64,000 nt of DNA from Podospora bellae-mahoneyi. Lineage: Eukaryota > Ascomycota > Sordariomycetes > Sordariales > Podosporaceae. Below, piece after piece: positions 43,902 to 55,649 of the stretch. Below the pieces are notes generated by a model that saw only the letters and a list, made by a program, of their open reading frames with translations, ran no database searches and was not told where the DNA came from. Position numbers and translations under genes: made by a program. Each line of letters starts with the position of its first letter. Position 1 is the first letter of the stretch. The stretch spans positions 2,418,001 to 2,482,000 of the forward strand of contig NC_085883.1 of assembly GCF_035222275.1 (NCBI RefSeq), in the 5' to 3' direction.

Positions 43902-45695
43902 ATGTCCGAAGCCTACCCCTCCACCCCCTCCCCGTCCCCTTACTACACCTCCCGCCGCTTGGGACACCACCACCACCTCGACGACACCCCCATCATCGCA
44001 GACCTCAACCCCCGCCCCCGCTCCCTCCACCTGCTCGTCGCCTCCAACGGCCCCCGCGACGTGGCCTACGCCCAGACCATCGCCGTCCGACTCTCCAAAG
44101 AAACCCAAATCACCACCCGCGCCATCGTCGACGATTTGACGCATCGGTTGGCGCAGGAGATCATGGTTCACCAAAACAAACCCGCCTCCCTTGCCACGAA
44201 TGAGCAGCAAGCTTCGGAACTGATCGAATGGGCGGATTTGCTGGTGTTGGCACCGATAGATGCTGATACACTGGCGAAGATGATGGTGGGAATTGCGGAC
44301 AATTTATTGTTGCAGGTGCTGAGGGGGTGGGACGCGAGTAAGAGGGTGCTGATGGTGCCCGGGATGACGAAGCAGATGTGGGAGAGCCCGGTTACGAGGC
44401 GGCAGATGGGGAAGCTGCATCGGAAGTGGGGGTGGGTGAGGGTGCTGCCGCCGGTGTTGTGGTCGTATGCCGGGGATGGAAGTGGGAAGAGGGTGGTGGA
44501 GTGGGAGGGGTTTAACGAGCTGCTTGGGATCATCAAGAACCAGGCGGATTTGTTGAAGGTGGGGTTTAATGTTGATGTTGGGGGTGGTAGTTTGCCGGTG
44601 GTGGTGGTGAAGAAGGGGAAACAGAAGAAGGCAAGGAGCCAGCTTCCTCCGGAGCTGTGGAGTATGATTTTTGAGTTTTTGGGGGATTGGGAGTTGGCGA
44701 CGAGTTTGGGGGTTTATACTACCCTCGAGGTGCCCACGGGGGAGGGGTGGAGGAGGGAGCCGAGGGATAAGGGGGATCTGGTGGGCGTTTTTATGCATGA
44801 GTTGGAGTGGACGCTTCTGGGCGCGGATACGGAGGAGATCTGTAGGAAGCTGGCAAAGGCTCCGGCGGGATTTTGTGATTTGAGCGCGTTGGCTGTGCAC
44901 CTCATCTTCAAGTTTTCCTTGACGGGGGTCTTGACTTGGATCGAGGGGAATTCACCTCATTTGTTCAAGTGTTTTGACGGAAAGACGATACCGACAAAGG
45001 CGTCGGCTTACTATGGGAGGACGGATATTTTGGAGTGGTGGAGGAAAAGCCCGAGCTTTTTGGAGAAGCAGTATGATTGCGAGGCGGTGGATAAGGCGTC
45101 GATGAGGGGGTTCGTGCACGTGCTGGAGTGGTGGAGGAGGAGCGGGCTGCCGCTCAAGTATAGCGAGGCTGCGTTTGAGGGGGCGAGTTCGAAGGGGCAC
45201 ATTCATGTTTTGGAGTGGTGGAGGGAGGCGAGCCTGCAGAACTCGGCCGTGGCGCTGAAGCCGGGGAAGGCGTTGCTGGGGGCGGCGCAGTGGGGGATGG
45301 TGGACGTGATTAGGTGGTGGGAAGAGAGCGGTATACCGACGGGACATCACGAGGCGGTTTGCAAGATGGCGAGTCGGTGGGGGCAGGTGGAGGTGCTGGA
45401 GTGTTGGAGGCGGCTGAGGGGGGATGACAAGCTGGAGTTTGATAATCAGATCTTGATGGAGGCGACGTATCATGCGCATATTCATGTGCTGGAGTGGTGG
45501 AGGAAGTATGCTCATGGGGAGCTGCCGGGGATGAATGGGAAGAAGGGCAGGAGGGTGGAATACAAGACCATGGATGTGGAAGAGGCGCTGGAAGATTCTC
45601 TTGGCGACCAGACAAAGGTCAGGAGATGGTGGGCGGAGAACGGCTTGAACTTGGGCCTGGGTACTACGGAGTGGATGAAGATCAAGGCTCTTTGA
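43902..45695 (+). CDS. Pseudoenzyme flavoprotein (PPCDC-like) fused to F-box-like motif and LEWWR repeats
   Basis: A single exon encodes 597 residues from ATG 43902 (MSEAYPSTPSPSPYY, AAAATGT context). Residues about 40-215 align with phosphopantothenoylcysteine decarboxylase/HAL3 flavoproteins: LHLLVASNGPRDVAYA, then EWADLLVLAPIDADTLAKM and GIADNLLLQVLRGWD, then VPGMTKQMWESPVTRRQM. By this hand alignment the catalytic His, the Asn of PxMNxxMW and the active-site Cys are Ala104, Thr156 and Ala190, so decarboxylation is unlikely. Residues 247-275 (SQLPPELWSMIFEFLGDWEL) look like an F-box. From residue 370 onward seven repeats of about 30-35 residues read DILEWWRKS, HVLEWWRRS, HVLEWWREA, DVIRWWEES, EVLECWRRL, HVLEWWRKY and KVRRWWAEN, an ankyrin-like fungal repeat. 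An SCF adaptor role is inference. Confidence 0.75.
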   Translation: MSEAYPSTPSPSPYYTSRRLGHHHHLDDTPIIADLNPRPRSLHLLVASNGPRDVAYAQTIAVRLSKETQITTRAIVDDLTHRLAQEIMVHQNKPASLATNEQQASELIEWADLLVLAPIDADTLAKMMVGIADNLLLQVLRGWDASKRVLMVPGMTKQMWESPVTRRQMGKLHRKWGWVRVLPPVLWSYAGDGSGKRVVEWEGFNELLGIIKNQADLLKVGFNVDVGGGSLPVVVVKKGKQKKARSQLPPELWSMIFEFLGDWELATSLGVYTTLEVPTGEGWRREPRDKGDLVGVFMHELEWTLLGADTEEICRKLAKAPAGFCDLSALAVHLIFKFSLTGVLTWIEGNSPHLFKCFDGKTIPTKASAYYGRTDILEWWRKSPSFLEKQYDCEAVDKASMRGFVHVLEWWRRSGLPLKYSEAAFEGASSKGHIHVLEWWREASLQNSAVALKPGKALLGAAQWGMVDVIRWWEESGIPTGHHEAVCKMASRWGQVEVLECWRRLRGDDKLEFDNQILMEATYHAHIHVLEWWRKYAHGELPGMNGKKGRRVEYKTMDVEEALEDSLGDQTKVRRWWAENGLNLGLGTTEWMKIKAL

Positions 45696-45764
45696 AGTAA
45701 AAGAATAGGACAAGTCATTCGAAGCTCATGAGTTGGTCTTGGCATGTGATGCTTTTGTGGCTGA

Positions 45765-46971
45765 CTATTTGGCAACTACCGGCTTCCCATAGGCACCTCC
45801 ATTCTGCCTTCTCAACTCAATAGCCCGTTTGTAAGGCGGCGCAGTAGGTGGTTGCACAGGAGGCAGAGAAACGTGACCGGCTGCGAGCTTATAAGAGGCA
45901 TCAGAATCGAAAGCCGAAAGGTCACCGCAGGCGATGAAAGGGGCTATCCATCTGTTCTTGTTATCGCTTCCGGAAAGGTCCTCGAGGATAACCTCAGTGA
46001 TACCATCATCATCCGCTTTTGATGGCTCAGCCTGCGAGATGGGGTCTTGCTGTTGCTCTTGCAACTCAGCCAGCCGGCTACCCACGCCCAAGGGCTCCTC
46101 CAAGCTGGCCTTGAAACCCTCTGGCGGCTGAAAGTTGATGCAGACGATGAACGCCTCCACACTGCTCGCACGGGAAGACCTTGGCTTGGCCACGTGGACT
46201 TTCTCGAAGAAGACCTTGAGCTGGGCGTAGAGGAGGTCCACGTTGCGGCCGCGGAAAATTTTGGCGACAAACTTCCCGCCTGGTTTTAACACGCAGAGGG
46301 CGAGGTTGAGGGCGGCGAAGAGGAGCTGGGATTGGACGTAGATGTCGAGGTCGTGTAGACCGGTGACATCAGGAGCACCGTCGCTGATGACGAGGTCGAC
46401 TGGGTGTTGGGCTTGTTGGTTGGTGGATGTTTCGGGGTCGTAAGATGGGTCCAGCGCTTTGAGGAGAAGGGGGACGGTGGCGGGGTGGGTGATGTCGGCT
46501 CGGAGGGTGATGACGCCCGGGAGGGGGCTGATGGGCTGGAGATCGATGGAGACGATCTTGACGTCTGGCCTGGCGGTGGTTTCATCTTGTGTGTTGGCCA
46601 TTCCAACGTCTTGCTTCGTTTCTTGCTGGCTGTCCTCTTGGGAGGACGCTGATGGGATTAAGTTGAGCATCCTCTGACGGAACTGGGCTTCACGGTCTTC
46701 CCAGGCACAGCGGCCGAATTTTTCATTTTTGATCAGGACTCTGGAGAGAACTTGAGACCAACTGCCCGGGGCAGCACACAGGTCTACAACTCTGGTGACA
46801 TTTTCGAAGAGGTTGAATTCTGAAACACAAGTTAGTTATGAGTTTGGGTATCAAGTCGTTGAACATACCCTCATCCAACTGGAGGAGCTTGAAAGCACTT
46901 CTGGCGCGCCATCCTTGCTCTTTGGCGAGCCGGTAGTAGGCGTCGCGCTTGTCTTTTGACGATTTTCCCAT
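45765..46971 (-). CDS. TRM7: tRNA 2'-O-ribose methyltransferase, Trm7/FtsJ family
   Basis: Exons 46971..46869 and 46819..45765 (49-base intron, GTATGT donor) give 385 residues, longer than yeast Trm7 (310) through loops and a C-terminal extension. [34 protein letters not shown] is the family N-terminus with the first catalytic Lys. [14 protein letters not shown] binds [27 protein letters not shown] and [16 protein letters not shown] hold the Asp, Lys and Glu of the K-D-K-E tetrad. Trm7 methylates positions 32 and 34 of the anticodon loop with Trm732 and Trm734. The gene is divergent from MAK5. Confidence 0.9.
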
Positions 46972-47707
46972 TCTGGCAGAAATATGAACCCCGCAATGTG
47001 TGTGTTACCGAAGGTGAGTTTTCGTTTAAGTAAGGTAATAGATTCCAGGAAATTGGAGATAGATCCAGAATAATATCTTGTGAGCAGAATTGGAAAGTCG
47101 AGTGAGATTCGATTTGGGACCTCACGAAGTAGCCGGTTGGAATGTGAGTGTTTAATGCAGGCTTACATGAAGCTTGAACTTTTTTGATGCCAAATTCAGT
47201 GCATCGCGGGGCAGGTAGTGGTGTAACTGAAATTCTGGCTAGCTGTTTCCGGCAGGCGGTGAGGGAATACAAGGGTTAGGGTTCTAGCATGACAGTTGCA
47301 AGTTGTCAGCCACGGCATATAAATGCTCATGTCGAGACTGAAGATCTCATAAGTGAATCTTCCAGCAGTTTGGATGAGAATGCAATGCTCTCCACTGATG
47401 ACCATTTTGTACTGCCGGGCTGAGAGCCATCCTTCTCTTCGGCAGCTGAACTGAACTTCCTAAAAAGTGGGTCCGCCAATTGTAAGTTTCCCATCGATTT
47501 TTCACTTTTCTTGCAGGGATATTTACTTCACCTTCGACATCACATCTCAAAACACATCGATAAGTACGTTACGGTCGCTCACATATCATCAAGGCGCTCT
47601 TATTCTGTTGATGTAAGCAAAACATCGCACAGCAGCTCCAATCTTTATCGAGGCCCTCTCTCAACTTTGCCCGACTCCCGCGCTACCGATTCTGCCAGTC
47701 TCATACA
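46972..47707. promoter_or_regulatory. Divergent promoter region TRM7/MAK5 with telomere-like box
   Basis: AGGGTTAGGGTT at 47272..47283 is two tandem TTAGGG-type units, about 300 bases from TRM7 and 425 from MAK5. TRF/Tbf1-like factors bind such boxes in promoters of ribosome and snoRNA genes in several fungi. No gene is supported in this gap. Confidence 0.5.
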
Positions 47708-50091
47708 ATGGCGTTCGACAAGAAGAGAAAGCACTCCGGCGAGCAAACGCAGGCCAAGCGCTCGCAATCGAAAGGCGGCCCAAAACGCCAAAAGACGCAA
47801 AATACGGAGAAACACTTTGTCCCCGTCGATGAGTTGCCATGGCAGACTGTCGAAGTTCCTGAGATGTTTGATGACGCCGAAGGGTTTTACGGCCTGGAGG
47901 AAATCCAGGGTGTTGATGTCGTCAGAGAGGGCGATGTTGTCAAATTTGTGAGTTTCAATGGCCTGGTTCATCTTGAGGCTCATAAGAGGTCTTACTCACG
48001 CTCATTTAGGTGGCTGCTGTGCCTAAAGGCAAAGCTGGCAAGAAGAAGGATGACAAGAAGGCTGAGGACCAAAAAATGGAGGGCAATGAAGATGAATTCG
48101 AAGGCTTCGACGACACACCTGAGGAGGAGTCAACTCCAGTAGAGACCAAGGCCGGTGACCAAAAGAAGGAACCCAAGACCAAGAAGAAGGACGCCAAGGA
48201 CCAAAAGAAGGAGCCAAAGGAGGCAAAGAAAGATGGAAAGAAAGACGCCAAGAAGCAAAAGAAACCAGCGCCACAACCTACGGAAGATCCCGAATTGGAG
48301 TCGAATCTGTTCACCAGCCTCGACACCTTACCCGATATCGAACCAGAGGAAGACGTTGATACATCCGAATGGGCGCCACTTGAGCTGTCGCCTGACCTGG
48401 TAGCAGCGATTGGAAACCTCAGATTCGGCAAGCCAACACCGATTCAGGCACGCGCTATTCCAGAAATAATCAACGGTCACGATGTTATCGGTAAAGCGTC
48501 CACGGGTTCCGGCAAGACCTTGGCCTTTGGGATTCCCATCGTGGAAAAGTGGCTTGCGAAGCAGGCAGAGGGAAAGGAGGACGAGAAGAAACACCCAATC
48601 GCCATGATCCTTTCACCAACAAGAGAATTGGCTCATCAGATTTCGGATCACTTGAAGAAGCTTTGCGATGGCCTTACCGAGTCGCCTTACATCTGCTCAG
48701 TCACTGGTGGTTTGGCTATTCAGAAGCAGCTGAGGCAGTTGGAGAAGGCAGATATCATCATCGGAACACCTGGTCGTCTGTGGGAGGTCATCAGCACAGA
48801 AATTGCCGTAATGAACTCGATCAGGCAGATCGACTTCCTCGTGGTGGATGAGGCTGACCGCCTGCTCAAGGATGGCCAGTTCAAGGAAGCAGAGGACATC
48901 ATCAAGGCCTTGGACCGGACGCGTCCCGGTGAGGAGGCTGAGGAAGATTCGGATTCCGACGAAGAGCCTACGCCCAAACACCACCGCCAGACCCTGGTCT
49001 TTTCTGCCACCTTCAACAAGGCCCTCCAGCAGAAGCTCGCCGGCAAGGCCCGCTACAACCTCATGGGAGAAGCTGAGTCCCTCGAGCACTTGCTCAAGAA
49101 GCTCAACTTCCGGGAGACCAAGCCCAAGTTCATCGATGCGAACCCCGTCTCCCAGATGGCCGACAAGCTGAAAGAAGGTCTCATCCACTGCGGTGATCTC
49201 GAGAAGGACCTCTACCTCTACGCCGTCCTCCTCCTCCAACCCACCCGCCGTGCCCTCGTCTTTACCAATGCGATCAACACCGTCCGCCGCCTCACCCCCT
49301 TCCTCCAAAACCTCGGTCTCCCCGCCATCTCTCTCCACTCCGACATGGAGCAAAAAGCCCGTCTCCGCTCCCTCGAAAAGTTCAAGGCCGACCCACCCAA
49401 GAACGCCAACCCCGGCTCCTCCGTTCAGGCTCCCATCCTGGTAGCAACCGACGTCGCCGCCCGCGGTCTCGACATCCCCAACGTCGACCTCGTAATCCAT
49501 TACCACGTCCCCCGCAGCGCAGACGACTACGTCCATCGCTCCGGTCGTACCGCTCGTGCGACTCAATCCGGCGTGTCGATCATGCTCTGCGGCCCCAAGG
49601 AGGACATCCCCACCCAGCGCCTCATCACCAAGGTCCACGCCTCCACTGCTGCCTCCAGCGGCAAGCCCAAGAAGGACCTCTTGGGAGTCCAGACCATTGA
49701 CATCGACAGGCGGCTGGTATCCCACCTCAAACCCCGCGTGACGCTCTCCAAGAAGATCACCGAGACGACGATTGCCAAGGAGAAGGGCGCAAAGGAGGAT
49801 GACTGGCTGAAGAACGCGGCGGAGGAGCTGGGGATCGAGCTGGACGAGGATGAGTTTGAGAAGGTGGGCAGCTGGAAGGGGAAGGGGAGCGGGAAGAAGC
49901 AGCAGGAGAAGCAGGCGAGGGCGGTGGGGAAGCAGGAGGTGCAGAAGTGGAGGTGGGAGTTGAAGGAATTGCTGAAGAAGCGGGTGAACACGGGGGTTAG
50001 TGAGAAGTATCTGAATGGGGTTGATGTGGAGGGGTTGCTGAGGGGGGTGAGGAGTGAGTTTTTGGGGCAGGTGGAGGGGTTGGGGCTTTGA
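47708..50091 (+). CDS. MAK5: DEAD-box RNA helicase Mak5 (DDX24-like), 60S biogenesis
   Basis: Exons 47708..47947 and 48010..50091 (62-base intron, GTGAGT donor) give 773 residues. After a basic N-terminus and a long KKDAKDQKKEPKEAKK-type acidic/basic linker, the helicase core begins near residue 205. The motifs are FGKPTPIQARAIP (Q), ASTGSGKT (I), PTRELAHQ (Ia), TPGRL (Ib), DEAD (II), SAT (III), VATDVAARGLDIP (V) and HRSGRTAR (VI). An acidic insert (EEAEEDSDSDEE) between motifs II and III is typical of Mak5. The C-terminus (WKGKGSGKKQQEKQ) is basic. Mak5 acts in the nucleolus on early 60S precursors. Confidence 0.92.
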
Positions 50092-50603
50092 TGTTTTTTT
50101 TTGTGGGGGGGTTGAAAAATAATGTGTCCTTTAATCAAATAGCAAAGTGGTTCTGGAATTAATTTTGAAAATTGTGGATATTTTCCCAAGAGTTGCCTCT
50201 TACCTCAAGTCAAGCCTCATCAACATCACTGTCTCCGGCAAATCCTGCCAAGACCCCGGCCCGATGCCAGGTGTTCAGGGTGAGTCACCAAGGCTCGTCC
50301 CGGCGGGTTAACGGGAATGTGGAATACTTCTAGAACAACCAAGGCTTTATCATGCATGAATGCAGGTCCATACTTTGTAGATTCGCTACCCTCCCACCTT
50401 CCTTGTCAATGTTAGGGCGTGATGAATATATGACTCCTTCCAGCTTGATATCTGCAACTATAAAAGCTTTGGAATTTCAACTAACAAAGACTTTTGGTCT
50501 TATCTCATTTCAACAGTTGACTCTCTCATCACTCTGAACTTTCCATCCCCACTCATCCCATCTCATTGTTCATCCCGTCTCATCAGCTTCACCGACCTCC
50601 AAG
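50092..50603. other. Intergenic region, nothing supported
   Basis: MAK5 3' region and promoter of the acetyltransferase gene, CT-rich near the start codon. Confidence 0.5.
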
Positions 50604-51261
50604 ATGTCTCAACCAACTGAGCACAAATCATGGACGAAGACTGTCGTCACCACAAGCAGCAAGAGCCTCACATGCACAGTCTCCACCGATCCCACCCTCA
50701 TCTCCCTCGATGCCCTCTCCGCAGCCTTCAACTCAGACTTCATCTACTGGTCCAAACCCCTCACCCACGCCCATCTCCAGACTCTAGTCCAAAACTCACT
50801 TTGCCTCGGTCTCTATGATGGTAGTACCCCAAAATCACCTCACAATCCCAAGTTTTGTTTTTTTTTATGAAAAAAATAAAAATTAAATAATAAAAAACGA
50901 AAGAAAAAAGAGACTTACACAAACTGACACCATTTGTATTTATATAGAAGAAAAAGAATTAATAGGCTTCGGCCGCCTGATAACCGACCGACTCACCTTC
51001 GCCTACGTCACAGACGTCTACGTCCTCCCCTCCCACCAAGGTAAAGGACTGGCCAGATTCATGATGTCCTGTCTGGACGAGATAGTCTCCGAATGGGACG
51101 AGCACCTAAGACGCTTACTCCTCTTTACCCGAGACGAGGAAGCTGCCAAGCTCTACAAACACACCCTCGGGGCACAAGACGTGAGGGAGACCGGCACAGG
51201 AAAGCTAATCTGCATGGAGAGAGTCGGTGGCGGAAACACCTTCCAGGCACCAGATCACTGA
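50604..51261 (+). CDS. GNAT-family N-acetyltransferase
   Basis: Exons 50604..50820 and 50948..51261 give 176 residues. The 127-base intron is strongly A-rich, with donor GTAGTA and acceptor TATATAG. The GNAT core reads IGFGRLITDRLTFAYVTDVYVLPSHQGKGLARFMM, with the Q/R-x-x-G-x-G/A acetyl-CoA loop as HQGKGLA. LFTRDEEAAKLYKHTLG is the usual motif B helix. The N-terminal half is typical of small-molecule acetyltransferases of unknown substrate. The start is in a CCTCCAAGATGTC context. Confidence 0.82.
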
Positions 51262-51551
51262 GATGATAGTGCACCAAAAACAATCAGTAATCTTGCGTGA
51301 GCTTGATGAGTAAACAAAATGTTACCTGTCTCGAATTTGCAAACTTACTTGTCAAATAACGAACAACATTGCCAGCGTGGCCGCCCATCTTGAATTGAGA
51401 TTAATAGCAACCAACATGACCTCGCCCAATATCTTCAGCACGAGCACCAGGCTTCCTCAAGCTGCCCCTTGGCCGCTCGGCAGCATATCAACGCAAAGCT
51501 AGCCCGGTAAATAAACTCCGTTTCATGTCACCAGAGATCGCTACCCCAAAA
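51262..51551. other. Convergent 3' gap
   Basis: A short stretch between two converging genes. Nothing else is seen. Confidence 0.5.
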
Positions 51552-53098
51552 TCAGTACTTCTCAACATACTCCTCGTCCATCTCCAGCTCCGAGTCCGAG
51601 TCGTTCTCCAGCTTGTCCAGCTTCTCATTCAGAGCAGCCTTTTCCAACAGACACCTGGGTGTGCCCTTCGGGACAGCCTTTCTCTTCTTTCTGAACATTT
51701 TCTCGCCATTCGCGGCATACTCATTGTCCAGAATCTGAATAAGGGCCTTAATATCCGCTTCAACATCCCAAAATGCGTCGAAGTAATGCTGGCCGACTTT
51801 GTCGAGAGCGGCATCATGATGAGCCTGCTGACCGACCTTCGCAGCCACCAGGCCAAAGTAGCCGACAAGTTGTGTTTCCTCCAGGGTTCCCGAGACGGCC
51901 TCTTGAACATGGCCTCGGAGCTTGTGACGAGTAGCGGCACTCCTCAAACGAATGTGGCCAGCCATAGTCCTGGCTATGCATTCGAAGAAATTAACATCAC
52001 CAGACACTGGGTGATACGAGTCAGTACAGCTTCACATGCTCCTTTTGGAGGCGGACTTACTGGACTCTTTCTTGCTCCCGAAGGTCTTGTCGGTTATGAC
52101 CATGTTCAAGTACTTGGGCCGGTTGAGGATTCGACGGAGGATCCGCATGAATAAAAAGCGGCTGCGACCCAGGCCAACATTCCGATTCAGAATGTTGAGG
52201 ATGGCTCTAATTGAGTTGTTGGTGGCAAGTGCATGACGGATGTTCTCCTCAATCAGAGCCTCCACGTTCTCCTCTTCCTCTGCACCAAACGGCTGCCTCA
52301 ATGCGCCGCTGGCAGTTTTGCGGACCTCGGCGAGCTCCTGCTGAGCCTGGCGCAAGAGGTGCTTGGTGCACTCCACCACGGCCCCCTTGGGACAAGAATC
52401 GTGACAAGTATCCCCTTTACGAAGGCCCTCGAGGTTGGTGAGCTGGGGTGAGGATCGAATATCAGCATAGCATACAGAACTAGCATAGAGCATAAGAAGA
52501 TCGACTTACATCGCGCAGAACGTAACTGATGTTGTAAGCTGGGAGCTCCATCTGCTCCTGGGTGGGCTTATGCGACCAACCCTTGAGCCAGTACCGTGAG
52601 AAGGCAGTGGAATAGCCCCAACTGGGTTCCAACTTCCACGTCACAAAGTCAATCTGAATCTTGTTGCGAGATGCATCAAGACAGGGCCATAAAAGCTGTT
52701 TCGATAGCTCGTTGAAGTATGAGCGGCAATTGCTCTCGCTTGCGAGCTTTTCGGAGCCGCCGTCGGTGGTTGTAAAGAGAAGCTGACAGGATATCAGGTC
52801 TGCGTTTTGCTCGACAGAGTTTGAGGGGTTTGAGACTTACGTTGAGGGCCACATAGGCCAGGCCTTCTCGACCAGGCAGGGGCGAAATTGGGGTCTCGGG
52901 GGTGGGTTCCTGAACGGTGATCTCCCAGTCGACACTCGGAGTCCAAGTTGCATTTATGAAGTAGTCGGCGAGCATTGTCGTGGCGGAGTAAACCTTGTCA
53001 GGCCTAAGGTAGCACCATCCTTTGAAGTTGAGCTCGAACTTGTCAAATTCAGTTCTGTTCTCGTCCCATCTGGGGATCAGGCAATCAGAGCGCTCCAT
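51552..53098 (-). CDS. Unrecognised four-exon protein with cysteine-containing N-terminal half
   Basis: Exons 53098..52841, 52782..52510, 52442..52061 and 52006..51552 (introns 58, 67 and 54 bases, all with GTAAGT donors) give 455 residues. The clean splice sites and uniform introns make it a real gene. The N-terminal 175 residues look like a mixed alpha/beta fold (FELNFKGWCYLRPDKVYSA, VDWEITVQEP, IQIDFVTWKLEPSWGYSTAF). Residues 178-290 are helical and acidic (HLLRQAQQELAEVRKTA, EEEENVEALIEENIRHAL). The last 150 residues are helical, with RTMAGHIRLRSAATRHKLRG and a C-terminal DNDSDSELEMDEEYVEKY. I recognise no family; two cysteine clusters (CHDSCPKG and VECTKH) might bind metal but are too sparse for a known finger. 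Confidence 0.72.
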
Positions 53099-55649
53099 GG
53101 CTGCTGTCCGATGTTTCCAGATGACAGAGGGCAGAGGGCAGCGAGAGCAGAGCAGAGCAGAGAGTGGGAGGAGGGGGGAAAGAACAATGGTAGTTTTTTG
53201 TGGTGGGCCTCCCCACACAAGAAACCTTAATGATGGCGATGTGTGACGCTGGCGACCAAGATAAGGAAGCCACGACCAGTATACACGAGACGCCCCGGGG
53301 TCCTCTTTTTAGGTTGGCACGAGATGGCGCCAGGCAGGCCGCAGGCACGAGAAAGCATGTGATGATGTGAGGCTTGACATGTCCAGCTTTCCCCCCAAAC
53401 ACCTCCGGTTCCCCAAGGATGAAAGGCCGCCGTTTTATCTTTTAGAGGCAGGCGCGAGTGAGTCGGATGGGGGAGGGGCGACATGGTGGAACGGCATCAC
53501 CACCACCACATGACGTCTCACTATCTCCAACATGATAGGCTCCCCTCGACAGCAAACACGATGCACTCACCCACTCGCCCACCGGCAAGGCAATGGGCAG
53601 CAGCGTTGACGACAGCACGCACGCACACACACGCGGAGCCTCCTGTGTAACCATCATGCACCTGCTCGCCGTCCCTGATAGCAACCCTCGAGTCGTCTAC
53701 CACCTAGACGTGTGTGTAACTTTCTTCATCTGGATAATAAAAGAGTCATGCTCTCGGCTATCGTGTTATTGGATTGGTCCAAGTTCTTTCTGTTTTCTAC
53801 ATCTTTAAACACTTGGGTGCACACTATCCGAGACTCGGTCTGTATGTTGCCGGCTGATCTGATCCTTCGGAAGGGATGGACACGGGATGCCCACGGGATC
53901 ACACCTCCTCCGCTGCCTCAAGAAGAGATATGCTATAGGTGCGCAGGTCGTGCTTCCTTGCATATGTATAATGTATGGCACATTCCAGCTCTACCCGATC
54001 AAGAGCCTTCTCCATGACTGGCTCATCTTGACCGGCCTGAGAAGGTGGCGTGTCCCTTTTGTCCACGCTGTTCAACATCCCACGCAGTGTGTCTATTTTC
54101 GACGTTGACATCCATCTCTCTCACAGGTTCAATCACATAATCATGGGTAAACAGGAACTGCAACCTCACAATTCTGCCCTGCAACCCTACCCAGCAAACC
54201 ACGCGAGCCACACCAAGGCGGGGAAAGCTTGCAACTGCCATGTCACGACCCTGTTCCAGACCCCGGTCCAGAAGAGATCGGATCGAGTGTCAGACGGTAG
54301 GGCAGAGAAGAAGCAAAGAAAAGAGGGGAGGGTAGCAATTTTATGTGGTTGTCGCGGTCCGCTGCCCGCTTATTTCTGTCGTGCTCCATGCCATATCCAT
54401 CCATCTGACTTCCACATGGAGAGGAGGGGCAGAAATCAACGGAGGGGGTTGACCAGTTGCTTTTTGAGCTTACCCTCCACCACAAAGGTCAGATAATCGA
54501 TGACCCATTTTTTTCAAACTTTTCGCAGGTTCGAGGGTTTACCACAAAACACTCAACAGCTCGCTCCGTAACGCAAGTAGCCGTAATTCTGTTCAGCCCT
54601 CTCATATCACCTCTCTGCCCTTCCCGAACTCTATACCCCATCTGAAAGTGCCCCGCATACCATGATCCTTCTTGGTATCATCAACGCCGTGATTTCACCT
54701 CTCTCTGCACACTGGGTCAGACGCAGTGACATGTCGCAAAACTAGGTTTCCAGCAACCGGTTATTGGTTTTCTGGGGGTAGGTTATCCACATTCATTTCT
54801 CTCCGAGTCTCGATCCATGGCTTTTGCCTCCCATCTCACCCCACACTCCAACTGACGTGATGATTAGACATGCTTCAAGCCACATACCAAACCTTTTGAA
54901 AGTTCCATGACGTTCCAGACGCCGCAAGGCTTATCTCCTTCGTATAACTTACTTATGGAGACATGGCTTGAATGTGGTCAACAGCGTGCCGTTCGTGCAG
55001 AGCTCCTGACTGACCATTTTACGTATCAAGGGAAAGAAACATTTCTCGATAGAAAATAGACCAGACCTACTAACTGAGGAGAAAATTGGGCGGTGGTAAG
55101 TTAACTAATGCTGTCATCGGTTGTAGATCCGGGGGGGTCTGTATCTTGACGAAATACGTCTTTCGATGGGTGATAATCTCGTCTGTGCCGAGACAGCTCC
55201 AATGACAGCTCGTCTCTGAAGCCTGGGCCAAGCAAAGTTCAGCTATCGTGATGGATTCGATCCCCACCTGACTGCTTCTTGATGGAGGTCTTCTTCACAA
55301 TCGTCAATATCTGACATGAGCAAGCTCTAGGAACAATTGTCAACCATAACATCAGCACAGGATGCCAAGTTTAAGATAAAGAAAAGACAGCTCTGTTGCC
55401 TATTCTTCAAACCACACTCCTTTACACTACAAAATAAGAAACCAAATGAAAAAGAACCGAAATATATAACCAAGACGCTCCTTACACACAGAGAAAAAGC
55501 CAGTTACTATATATAGAGGCAAGGGGATTAAATACTCGGGAAAGATAAGAGACCCTGACATCCAAAGAATGTGCACTGAAGAGTTCCCGTGTGTTGATGT
55601 AGCTTTGCACGGGGAAGAGGAAGAGAGATGGGACACGCCGGTTTACCGT
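53099..55649. other. 2.5-kb intergenic region, nothing coding supported
   Basis: It contains CA/CG-rich short runs near 53615..53640 and A/T-rich DNA near 55370..55560. The open frames here are short, overlap on several frames and lack domains. Confidence 0.5.
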
